Source: Modestobacter italicus (lineage in GTDB: Bacteria; Actinomycetota; Actinomycetes; Mycobacteriales; Geodermatophilaceae). Taken from it: a stretch of 64,000 nt of DNA. Positions 16,673 through 24,476 of this stretch are shown here, piece by piece. The stretch covers positions 4,278,001 to 4,342,000 of the forward strand of contig NC_017955.1 in assembly GCF_000306785.1 (NCBI RefSeq), given 5' to 3'. The position numbers and the translations under genes are program-made. The notes under the pieces were generated by a model. That model searched no databases. It was not told the DNA's origin and saw only the letters and a list, made by a program, of their open reading frames with translations. The first letter of the stretch is position 1. Each line of letters starts with the position of its first letter.

Positions 16673-19219
16673 TCAGCGGACCCGCACCGAGGACGACAGC
16701 CGGACGTCGCCCGACGAGGCCCCGACCGTCAGCGGCCGCGTGCCGGTGGCGCGCACCCACTCGTCGGCGTCGGCGTCCCACACCGACAGCTGACGTTCCT
16801 CGACGGTCACCGTGACCCGCTGCCGCTCGCCGGGCTCGAGCGCGACCCGGTCGAAGCCGGCCAGCTGCAGCGAGGGCGTGCCGGCCGCCGAGCCACCGCC
16901 GAGGTACACCTGCGGCACCTCGGTGCCGGCGACGTCCCCGGTGTTCTGGACGGTGAAGCTGACCTGCAGGCCGCGGTGCCGGTTGCGCACCTCCAGCCCC
17001 GAGTAGTCGAACGACGTGTACGACAGCCCGTGGCCGAAGGCGAACAGCGGCTCGGTGCCGGTGGCCGCGTACCAGCGGTACCCGACGTCGGTGCCCTCGG
17101 TGTAGGTCTGCACGTCGGGCACCGGGTCGGCGTCGGTGTCCAGCCCCGGGTAGTTGGCCGGGTCGCTGACCGGCGTCGCGTCCTCCCGGGCCGGGTAGGT
17201 CTCCGGCAGCCGGCCACCCGGGTTCGCCACCCCGGTGAGCAGGTCGACGGTCGCCTCGGCGCCCTCCTGGCCGGGGTACCACATCTGCAGCACCGCGCGG
17301 ACGTCGTCCAGCCACGGCATCAGCACCGGGTCGCCGGTGTTGAGCACGACCACGGTGTCCGGGTTGGCCGCGGCGACCGCGGCGATGACGTCGTCCTGGA
17401 AGCCGGGCAGGCCGAGTGAGGGCCGGTCCTCGCCCTCGGTGCCCTCGTTGTAGGCGAAGACGACGGCGGTGTCGGCGTCCGCGGCGGTCCGGGCGGCCTC
17501 CGCGACGCGCTCGGCCCGCAGCTCCGGCGTCGTCCACGCCAGCCGCAACGCGAGCGGCGCCTCGGCCGTGGGCGCGCAGGCGGCCACCGGCCCGGCCTGG
17601 GCGCTGTCGCAGCTGAGCGTGAGCGTCACCTGCTGTCCGGCGGCCAGGTCGACCGTGTAGCTGTCGTTGGTCCGGCCGTCGGCGGTCGGGATCAGGCTGC
17701 CGCCGGCGGCGCCGAACCGGCGCTGGGTGGACGCCTCGGCGTCGGTGCCGGGCACCCCCTCCACGTCCATCCGCACACCGGGGCCGGTGGTCTGCACGTG
17801 GAAGGTGTAGGCCCCGGCGGACGGCGCGGTGACGGTGACGGTCTGGGTGACCGGTGCGGTGTAGGTGGTGTCGACCGGGGCACCCGTGCTCAGCGCCGAG
17901 CCGGGGACGACGACGCCCTCCAGGTCCTCCCCGACGGCCCAGGTGACGCCGGCGCCCCGCTCCCGCAGCACGTCGACCGTGCTGTCGACGGCTCCGGTGT
18001 CGGGGGTGACCCGGGCGCTGCCGCCGCCGCCGATGAGCGGGGTGGCCGCGGTCGGCCCGACCAGCGCCACGTCGGCGAGCTGGTCCGCACCCAGCGGGAG
18101 CGCGCCACCCTCGTTCGCCAGCAGGACGGCGCCCTCGGTGGCGACCTGCCGGGCCACCGCGGCGTTCTGGGCGACGGCCCGCTCCGGCTCGGCACCGGCG
18201 TCGTCGAGCAACCCGACCTCGGCCATCGCGGTGAGCACGCCGGTGACCGCGCGGTCCAGCGCCGCGGCCACCGGGGGCGTCAGGTCGCGGTCGTCCACGA
18301 CGCCGTCGCCGTTGGCGTCCCGGTTCAGGTCGGTGAAGGCGGCCGTCGGGCGGGGCATCTCCACGTCGAGGCCCGCCTCCAACGCGCCTGCACCGTGGAA
18401 CGCGCCCCAGTCGGTCATGACGAAGCCGTCGAAGCCCCACTCCTCGCGCAGCACGTGCGTCAGCAGCTCGGCGTCCTCGCACGCCTGGACGCCGTTCACC
18501 TGGTTGTACGAGCACATGACCGCGCCGATGCCGGCGCGCACCACCGCCTCGAACCCGGCGAACTCGGTCTCGTGCAACGTCTTCTCGTCGACCTGGACGT
18601 CGATGCCCTGCCGGCCGAGTTCCTGGTTGTTGGCCGCGAAGTGCTTGGCGGTAGCGATGACCCCGTGGTCCTGCACGGCCGCGACCTGGGGGGCGGCGAG
18701 CTGGGCGGTCAGCAGCGGGTCCTCGCTGAGGGTCTCGAAGTTCCGCCCCGCGTAGGGGGTGCGGACCAGGTTCATCATCGGGCCGAGGAGGACCTCCATG
18801 CCCAGCGCGTCCGCCTCCTGGCCGAGCACGCCGCCGTAGGCGGTGGCGGCGTCACGGTCGAACGTCGCGCCGAGCGCGATCGGCGCGGGCAACGCGGTGG
18901 CCGGCTCGCTGGCCCGGACACCGGAGGGCCCGTCGGCCATGTCCAGGCCGGGGACGCCCAGCCGGGGGACGCCGACGATGGCCCCCGCGGCGCCGTTGGC
19001 CCCGGTGGTGCCGCCGAGCATCCCGAACTGCTCCGGGACGGTCATCTGCGCCACCAGCGCGGCGATCCGCTGCCGGTCCACGTGCGGCTGCCCGGGAGCG
19101 GGTCCGCCGCCGTCCCGGCCGGGCGTGGCGAGGGCGGGTGCGGCGCCGCCGGCGACGACCACGACCGTGGCCGCGATGGTGAGGCCGGCGCGCAGGCGTC
19201 GGGTGCGGTGCGGTGCCAT
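16673..19219 (-). CDS. Secreted GH3 beta-glucosidase with PA14 insert
   Basis: An 848-residue secreted glycosidase. Signal peptide at 1-31 (HRTRRLRAG then a hydrophobic stretch, cleavage after ALA). GH3 N-domain at about 50-320 with ADGPSGVR, AKHFAANNQE and the nucleophile Asp270 in VMTDWGAFHG; C-domain follows with VVLNTGDP; a PA14-like region lies at about 435-560; a fibronectin III-like domain closes the protein. Residues 301-312 (DANGDGVVDDRD) have the ligand spacing of an EF-hand calcium loop between the two catalytic domains. Substrate is probably a beta-linked oligoglucoside or xyloside. Confidence 0.88.
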   Translation of the reverse strand: MAPHRTRRLRAGLTIAATVVVVAGGAAPALATPGRDGGGPAPGQPHVDRQRIAALVAQMTVPEQFGMLGGTTGANGAAGAIVGVPRLGVPGLDMADGPSGVRASEPATALPAPIALGATFDRDAATAYGGVLGQEADALGMEVLLGPMMNLVRTPYAGRNFETLSEDPLLTAQLAAPQVAAVQDHGVIATAKHFAANNQELGRQGIDVQVDEKTLHETEFAGFEAVVRAGIGAVMCSYNQVNGVQACEDAELLTHVLREEWGFDGFVMTDWGAFHGAGALEAGLDVEMPRPTAAFTDLNRDANGDGVVDDRDLTPPVAAALDRAVTGVLTAMAEVGLLDDAGAEPERAVAQNAAVARQVATEGAVLLANEGGALPLGADQLADVALVGPTAATPLIGGGGSARVTPDTGAVDSTVDVLRERGAGVTWAVGEDLEGVVVPGSALSTGAPVDTTYTAPVTQTVTVTAPSAGAYTFHVQTTGPGVRMDVEGVPGTDAEASTQRRFGAAGGSLIPTADGRTNDSYTVDLAAGQQVTLTLSCDSAQAGPVAACAPTAEAPLALRLAWTTPELRAERVAEAARTAADADTAVVFAYNEGTEGEDRPSLGLPGFQDDVIAAVAAANPDTVVVLNTGDPVLMPWLDDVRAVLQMWYPGQEGAEATVDLLTGVANPGGRLPETYPAREDATPVSDPANYPGLDTDADPVPDVQTYTEGTDVGYRWYAATGTEPLFAFGHGLSYTSFDYSGLEVRNRHRGLQVSFTVQNTGDVAGTEVPQVYLGGGSAAGTPSLQLAGFDRVALEPGERQRVTVTVEERQLSVWDADADEWVRATGTRPLTVGASSGDVRLSSSVRVR

Positions 19220-19327
19220 GGGGAGATCCCCTCGGTGCGCCGGGTCGGACCCCTGTGTCCCCCGGGTCGCCGTCCATCCTGAGAGCCGGCTGAGCGACGC
19301 ACCACTCGACTCCCGCTGGGTGGAGGG

Positions 19328-20473
19328 CTAGAGCCCCATCGAGCGGCCGATGATCTCCTTCATGATCTCGTTGGTGCCGCCGTAGATGGACTGCACCCGC
19401 GCGTCCCGCCAGGCCTTCGACACCCGGTACTCGCTCATGTAGCCGTAGCCGCCGTGCAGCTGGAGGCACCGGTCGGCGACCTTGTTCTGCAGCTCCGTCG
19501 TCCACCACTTGGCCATGGCGGCGTCGGTGGCCGTCAGGTCGCCGGAGTCCAGCTGCCGGACGCACTCGTCGACGAACGTGCGGGCGATGGCGACCTCGGT
19601 CTGCAGCTCGGCCAGCACGAAGCGGGAGTGCTGGAAGGAGCCGACCGGGCGGCCGAACGCCGTCCGCTCGGTCACGTACCCGACGGTCAGGGCGAGCACG
19701 GTCTCGGCCGCCGCGACGGCGGAGACGGCGATGTGCAGGCGCTCCTGCGGCAGGTTGTGCATCAGGTGGGCGAACCCCTGGTCGCGGGTGCCGAGCAGGT
19801 TGGCGTCGGGCACCCGGACGTCGTCGAAGAAGAGCTCGGCGGTGTCCTGGGCCTTGAGCCCGACCTTGTCCAGGTTGCGGCCGCGGCTGAAGCCGGGCAT
19901 GCCGCGCTCGACGACGAGCAGGCTCAGCCCGCGGGAGGCCGGGACGTCGGTCGCCGTCCGGGCCACCACGATGACCAGGTCGGCGTTGATGCCGTTGGTG
20001 ATGAAGGTCTTCGAGCCGTTGAGCACCCAGCCGTCGCCGTCCCGCCGCGCGGTGGTGCGGATGCCCTGCAGGTCGCTGCCCGCGGCCGGCTCGGTCATCG
20101 CGATCGCGGTGATCAGCTCACCGGAGCAGAACCCCGGCAGCCAGCGCTGCTTCTGCTCCTCGGTGGCGAGGTCGCGCAGGTAGGGGCCGACGACGTCGTC
20201 GTGCAGGCCGAAGCCGACCCCGCTGGCACCGATCCGGGCCAGCTCCTCGACGAGCACGCAGGACCAGCGGAAGTCGCGGACCCCGCCGCCGCCGAACCGC
20301 TCCTCCATGCCGATGCCCAGCAGGCCCTGCGCACCGGCGGCCGTCCACAGCTCCCGGGGCACGATCCCGGCGCGTTCCCAGTCGTCGTGGAAGGGCGCCA
20401 CGTGCTCGTCCAGGAAGGCGCGCACGCTCTTCCGGAAGTCCTCGTGGTCGGCCTCGTACAGGCGGTGCCGCAT
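19328..20473 (-). CDS. Acyl-CoA dehydrogenase
   Basis: A 381-residue FAD-dependent acyl-CoA dehydrogenase. It has AMTEPAAGSDLQGIRTTA (FAD/substrate loop), the KTFITNG strand, QDTAELFFDDVRVP, an FQHSRFVLAELQTE helix, and the C-terminal QLHGGYGYMSEY...IYGGTNEIMKEIIGRS, the latter carrying the likely catalytic Glu of the Y-G-G-T-N-E type. It begins at ATG 20473. No other fatty-acid genes are adjacent, so the acyl substrate is open. Divergent from the S9 peptidase at 20535. Confidence 0.9.
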   Translation of the reverse strand: MRHRLYEADHEDFRKSVRAFLDEHVAPFHDDWERAGIVPRELWTAAGAQGLLGIGMEERFGGGGVRDFRWSCVLVEELARIGASGVGFGLHDDVVGPYLRDLATEEQKQRWLPGFCSGELITAIAMTEPAAGSDLQGIRTTARRDGDGWVLNGSKTFITNGINADLVIVVARTATDVPASRGLSLLVVERGMPGFSRGRNLDKVGLKAQDTAELFFDDVRVPDANLLGTRDQGFAHLMHNLPQERLHIAVSAVAAAETVLALTVGYVTERTAFGRPVGSFQHSRFVLAELQTEVAIARTFVDECVRQLDSGDLTATDAAMAKWWTTELQNKVADRCLQLHGGYGYMSEYRVSKAWRDARVQSIYGGTNEIMKEIIGRSMGL

Positions 20474-20522
20474 GGCCTCAGTGTGACCCACGCCGCCCTG
20501 CGGGGGCAGGACGCCGGGCTGC

Positions 20523-20528
20523 GAGGAT
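20523..20528 (+). promoter_or_regulatory. Putative -10 element of S9 peptidase gene
   Basis: GAGGAT followed by 6 nt and the GTG start at 20535. Imperfect hexamer; supported by position only. Confidence 0.35.
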
Positions 20529-20534
20529 CCCCCG

Positions 20535-22472
20535 GTGACGACGACGGCCGCCCAGCCCGTGCTCCCCGACGACCTCGGCCGGTACGCCGACATCGGGGAG
20601 GTCGCGCTGTCCCGCGACGGCACGCGGGTCGCGGTGGCCGTGTCGCTGCCCGACGTCGAGGCGAACCGGTACCACCGCGACGTCGTCACCGGCCCGGTGG
20701 ACGGCGACGCCCCGTTGACGCCCCTCGACCCGCCGGGCGCGGTCCGGCTGCCGCGCTGGTCCCCGGCCGACGACCGGCTGGCCGTCGTGGTGGACGGGCC
20801 CGGCGGCAGCGAGGTGCGCCTGGTCGGGCCGGACGGGGCGGTCACCACCGTCGTCACCGGGTGGCCGGACCCGGTCGAGGAGCTCGCCTGGTCACCCGAC
20901 GGGCAGCGGCTGCTGTTCGTCGTCCGCGAACCCGTCGACCGCGATTGGTACGACCTCCCCGAGGACCGCCGCCCGCCGCGCCGGCTGACCACGCTGGGCT
21001 ACCAGGAGGACGGCGTCGGCTGGACGGTGGACCGGCCCCGGCAGGCTTACCTCGTCGACGCCGGCGGCACGGCGGCGCCCACCCGGCTGTCCCGCGGCGG
21101 CTTCGACGACGCCGAGTTCGCCTGGCACCCCGACGGGCGGTCGGTCTTCTTCGTGGGCAAGCGGCACCCGGGCGCGGACCGCAGCATCGTCAACGACGTC
21201 TTCGTCCAGCCGCTGGACGGCGAACCGCGCCGGCTCACCGGCAGCGACGTCCTGCACAGCTCCCCGGTGCCGTCGCCGGACGGCTCGCTGGTCGCGCTGA
21301 CCGTCACCGACGTCGCCGGGTTCCCGGCGGCGGCGCACCTGGCGGTGCTGGACCCGGCCACCGGGGAGCTGACCGACCTGGCGGCCGGGTTCGACCGCGA
21401 CTGCGTCGCCCCGGTGTGGACCGACCAGGCCACGGTCGCGGTGGTCGTCGAGGACGCCGGCGCGATCGCGGTGCACGCCTTCTCCACCGCCGAGCCCGGG
21501 TCGCACCGGGTGCTGGTCGGCGGCCCGCGGCGGGTCACCGCGTTCGACGTCCGGGGCGGGCGGACCGCCGTCGTCACCTCCGGGCCGGTGGACCCGCCCG
21601 CGGTGGCCGTCCTCGCGCCGGACGGCACCGAGCGGGTCCGGCACGCCCCGTCGGCGGCGACCCGGCGCGACCTGGTCGCGCCCCGGCACACGGCCGTGCC
21701 GGTCGCCCCGGGGATCACGGTCGACTCCTGGCTGGTACGGCCGGACCGGCAGGGGCCGCTGCCCCTGGTCGTGTGGCTGCAGGGTGGTGGCACCCAGTAC
21801 GGCTGGCAGTTCTCCCACGAGCTGCAGCTGCTGGTCTCGGCCGGCTTCGCCGTGCTGTACCTCAACCCGCGCGGCTCGGCGGGCTACGGCACGGCGTGGA
21901 TGCGCGCGGTCTCCGGCGAGCGGGCGGCGCTGCCCGGCAGCGGGTGGGGCGTCACCGACGTCGCCGACGTCAGCGCCGTCATCCGGGCGACGCTGGCCGC
22001 GGACCCCGACCTCGACCCGGCCCGGGTCGGCGTCATGGGCGGGTCCTACGGCGGCCTGCTGACCGCCCACCTGCTCGCGCAGACCGACCTGTTCCGGGCC
22101 GGCTGGGCCGAGCGCGGCCCCTACGACCTGTACAGCGACGCCGGGACCAAGGACGAGGCGCCGTGGTTCTTCGAGGCCTACCTGGGCGCCTCCCACCTGG
22201 ACGACGCCGCCTCCTACTGGCAGGCCTCGCCGATCCGGCTGGTCCGGGACATCACCGCGCCGCTGGCGATCGTGCACTCCGAGGAGGACCGGCGCTGCTC
22301 GATCGGGCAGGCCGAGGAGCTGTTCATGGCGCTGAAGCTGCTCGACCGCGAGGTGGAGCTCATCCGGTTCCCCGGCGAGTGCCACGAGCTCACCCGCAGC
22401 GGCAGCCCGGTGCACCGCCTGCAGCGGCTGGAGATCCTGCTCGAGTGGTTCGGCCGCTGGCTCAGGGCGTGA
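20535..22472 (+). CDS. S9 family prolyl oligopeptidase/acylaminoacyl peptidase
   Basis: A 645-residue cytosolic serine peptidase. Residues 20-370 form a beta-propeller with repeated W-S-P-x-x-D/P-D-G blades (PRWSPADDRL, LAWSPDGQRL, AWHPDGRSV). The C-terminal alpha/beta-hydrolase domain has YLNPRGSAGYG, the nucleophile in GGSYGG, the acid in HSEEDRRC and the His in GECHELTR, the full S9C triad. GTG start without RBS. It overlaps the convergent DUF885 gene by 11 bp at the 3' ends. A second S9 gene lies at 47297. Confidence 0.9.
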   Translation: MTTTAAQPVLPDDLGRYADIGEVALSRDGTRVAVAVSLPDVEANRYHRDVVTGPVDGDAPLTPLDPPGAVRLPRWSPADDRLAVVVDGPGGSEVRLVGPDGAVTTVVTGWPDPVEELAWSPDGQRLLFVVREPVDRDWYDLPEDRRPPRRLTTLGYQEDGVGWTVDRPRQAYLVDAGGTAAPTRLSRGGFDDAEFAWHPDGRSVFFVGKRHPGADRSIVNDVFVQPLDGEPRRLTGSDVLHSSPVPSPDGSLVALTVTDVAGFPAAAHLAVLDPATGELTDLAAGFDRDCVAPVWTDQATVAVVVEDAGAIAVHAFSTAEPGSHRVLVGGPRRVTAFDVRGGRTAVVTSGPVDPPAVAVLAPDGTERVRHAPSAATRRDLVAPRHTAVPVAPGITVDSWLVRPDRQGPLPLVVWLQGGGTQYGWQFSHELQLLVSAGFAVLYLNPRGSAGYGTAWMRAVSGERAALPGSGWGVTDVADVSAVIRATLAADPDLDPARVGVMGGSYGGLLTAHLLAQTDLFRAGWAERGPYDLYSDAGTKDEAPWFFEAYLGASHLDDAASYWQASPIRLVRDITAPLAIVHSEEDRRCSIGQAEELFMALKLLDREVELIRFPGECHELTRSGSPVHRLQRLEILLEWFGRWLRA

Positions 22473-24114
22473 GCCGGTCGATCCGGTCGAGGTCGCTGCG
22501 GTCGTCGAGGAGCTCCCAGCGCTGCAGCGCGAACGGCACGTTGCCCTCGAGCCACAACCGGTCGTGGAAGGCCCGCAGCGAGAACCCCTCGGTCCGCGAG
22601 GCGTCGGCCAGCAGGGCCAGGACCTGGGTCTTGCCGACCTGGTAGGTCATCGCCTGGCCGGGGGTGGCGGCGAAGAAGGCCGCCTCCTCCAGCGCCGTCC
22701 CGCGGTCCATCGGCACCTGCCGCTCGAGCAGCTCGGCGGCCGCGGGGACGTCGAGCTCGCCGAGCGCGAGCTGCACGTCGACCACCACCCGCAGCGCCCG
22801 CAGCCGCATGAAGTTGCAGACGACCTCGCGGGTGGCGGGGGCGTCGTCGAACAGCCCCGAGGCCAGCATGAGCTCCTCGTTGTAGAACGCGATGCCCTCG
22901 TTGGCGCACGAGTCGTGGTAGTGCCGCCGGACCGCGCGCGGGTGCCGCCAGGACAGCGCCAGCTGCTGGTGGTGGGCGCCCTCGTGGATGATCCCGGCCC
23001 GCGGGTCGGCGGCGTTGGCCGCGTAGAAGTAGGGCAGGTCCTCCCCCGGCGGCGGGAAGAACGCCGAGCCGTCCTCGTCGAGCCGGTCGGGCCCGGTGAG
23101 GTCGTCGGCGACGCCGCACCAGGCGATCGGGGCGAGGTACGCCGGCATCGGGTGGGTCCGGTAGTGCGCCAGGGTGTCCGGCTGGGTGAGCAGCCCGCGG
23201 TCCTCGTAGAACCTGCGGACGGCGATCTCGGCGTCGGCCTGGGCGGCGGCCTGCTCGGCACCGGTTTCGAACCGCGGCACCGGTCGCCCGCCCGGGGCGC
23301 TGCCGTTGCGGTTGCGCTCCAGCAGCTCGAGGACCGCGGCCCGCTCGGCCTCCCGCCGGCCGATGTCGAGCAGCTCCTGCGGGGTGTACGGCAGGACGGC
23401 GACCTCGCGGAGGAACCAGCCGAAGTCCTCGGGCCCCACCGGCTCCGCGCTCGGCAGCCCCGGCAGCTGCTCGGCCAGCCGGTCGCGGAAAGCGCCCAGC
23501 GCCCGCGCCGCCGCCGCGCCCGCGGCGGCCAGCGCCCGGCCGTCGTCGGCGCCCCACCCGGCCGGGTGCAGGTCGCCCAGCGCCGCGACCATCGCCGCGA
23601 CGTCGTCCTCCACCGTGGCCAGCGCGGTGACCGCCAGGCCGGCGAACTCCTGCACCGCCTCGCCGGCGAGGTTCTCCCGGCCGACGTCGAGCAGCGCCGG
23701 GGTGGCGGCGAGCACCCGGCGGACGTCGGCGAGCCGCGCGGCGTCGACCTCGACCGGGGTGAGCAGGTCGAACACGCAGCCGAGGGTCTGGTCGACGTAG
23801 AAGCCCGGGTCGCGCTGCCAGGTGCGGAGGACGTCCAGCTCCCACCGGACGCGCGCGAGTGCCGACCGCAGCAGCCGGGCGTCGACCGCGGCCGCCCGGT
23901 CCGCGCCGACGTCGACCCGGGCCAGCCGCTCGGCGAACGCGTCCCGCTCCCGGCGGTACCGGGCGACGGCACCGGCGGAGAAGTCCGGCAGCCAGCCGGC
24001 CGGCCGGTCGATGCGGGGGATGTCGTCGTGCGAGCGCGGCTGCTGGGCCGCCCGCCACTCCCAGAAGTCCTGGGCGAGGGTCTCGACGTCCTCCGACGTC
24101 CCGGTCTGCGTCAC
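22462..24114 (-). CDS. DUF885 family protein (putative metallopeptidase)
   Basis: A 550-residue DUF885 protein. The family signature HEGAHHQQLALSW near residue 385 gives an HExxH-like zinc motif, and a downstream CANEGIAFYNEELM segment supplies the usual Glu. The helical N-terminal part fits the family. DUF885 members are thought to be zinc carboxypeptidase-like enzymes; the substrate is unknown. The GTG at 24114 begins VTQTGTSEDVETLAQDFWEW; an upstream open region is not conserved in style. 25 bp downstream of the KTSC gene, so probably the same transcript. Confidence 0.85.
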   Translation of the reverse strand: MTQTGTSEDVETLAQDFWEWRAAQQPRSHDDIPRIDRPAGWLPDFSAGAVARYRRERDAFAERLARVDVGADRAAAVDARLLRSALARVRWELDVLRTWQRDPGFYVDQTLGCVFDLLTPVEVDAARLADVRRVLAATPALLDVGRENLAGEAVQEFAGLAVTALATVEDDVAAMVAALGDLHPAGWGADDGRALAAAGAAAARALGAFRDRLAEQLPGLPSAEPVGPEDFGWFLREVAVLPYTPQELLDIGRREAERAAVLELLERNRNGSAPGGRPVPRFETGAEQAAAQADAEIAVRRFYEDRGLLTQPDTLAHYRTHPMPAYLAPIAWCGVADDLTGPDRLDEDGSAFFPPPGEDLPYFYAANAADPRAGIIHEGAHHQQLALSWRHPRAVRRHYHDSCANEGIAFYNEELMLASGLFDDAPATREVVCNFMRLRALRVVVDVQLALGELDVPAAAELLERQVPMDRGTALEEAAFFAATPGQAMTYQVGKTQVLALLADASRTEGFSLRAFHDRLWLEGNVPFALQRWELLDDRSDLDRIDRLTP

Positions 24115-24139
24115 GGCGTCATCCTGCCGTGGCGCCGGC

Positions 24140-24364
24140 TCACCCCCAGCGGCGGCCGACCGCCCGGTACTCGAAGTCGGGCTTGATCTCGGCGTTGAAG
24201 AACCGGCCCTTGCTCTCCGCCCGGAGCAGCGACAGCACGCGCTCGGGCGGCACCTCGAGGAAGTGGTAGACGCGGCCGTCGCGGAACACGATCTCCATGA
24301 TCCGCTGCTCCTCGTCGTACCCGACGGTGGCGATGTGCGAGGACTCGACGCGCTGCCGGAGCAT
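24140..24364 (-). CDS. KTSC domain protein
   Basis: A 74-residue protein with the KTSC fold signature: VESSHIATVGYDEEQRIMEI, then a V-Y-H-F-L-E-V-P-P strand and an A-E-S-K-G-R-F-F-N motif. KTSC domains follow lysyl-tRNA synthetase in some proteins and are otherwise of unknown role. I prefer the ATG at 24364 to the GTG at 24370, because the GGGGG run upstream has proper spacing only to the ATG. A long palindrome lies between this gene and divergent lhr. Confidence 0.85.
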   Translation of the reverse strand: MLRQRVESSHIATVGYDEEQRIMEIVFRDGRVYHFLEVPPERVLSLLRAESKGRFFNAEIKPDFEYRAVGRRWG

Positions 24365-24387
24365 GTCCACCCCCTGCGGGACGGCGA

Positions 24388-24411
24388 CGGAATGACACCA
24401 GTGTCATTCCG
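24388..24411. promoter_or_regulatory. Perfect palindrome between KTSC gene and lhr
   Basis: Eleven-bp arms (CGGAATGACAC and GTGTCATTCCG) with a 2-bp centre. The AT-rich, operator-like symmetry in the 112-bp divergent promoter region suggests binding by a dimeric regulator (TetR or GntR style). No candidate regulator is adjacent. Confidence 0.65.
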
Positions 24412-24463
24412 CGGTGCCGACCTGTCGAGCCGTCGGACCTCGGCGAACTGTCGTACCCGCGTG

Positions 24464-24469
24464 GACACT
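24464..24469 (+). promoter_or_regulatory. Putative -10 element of lhr
   Basis: GACACT, 7 nt before the GTG of lhr; no RBS is present. Weak on its own. Confidence 0.3.
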
Positions 24470-24476
24470 GGACGGC

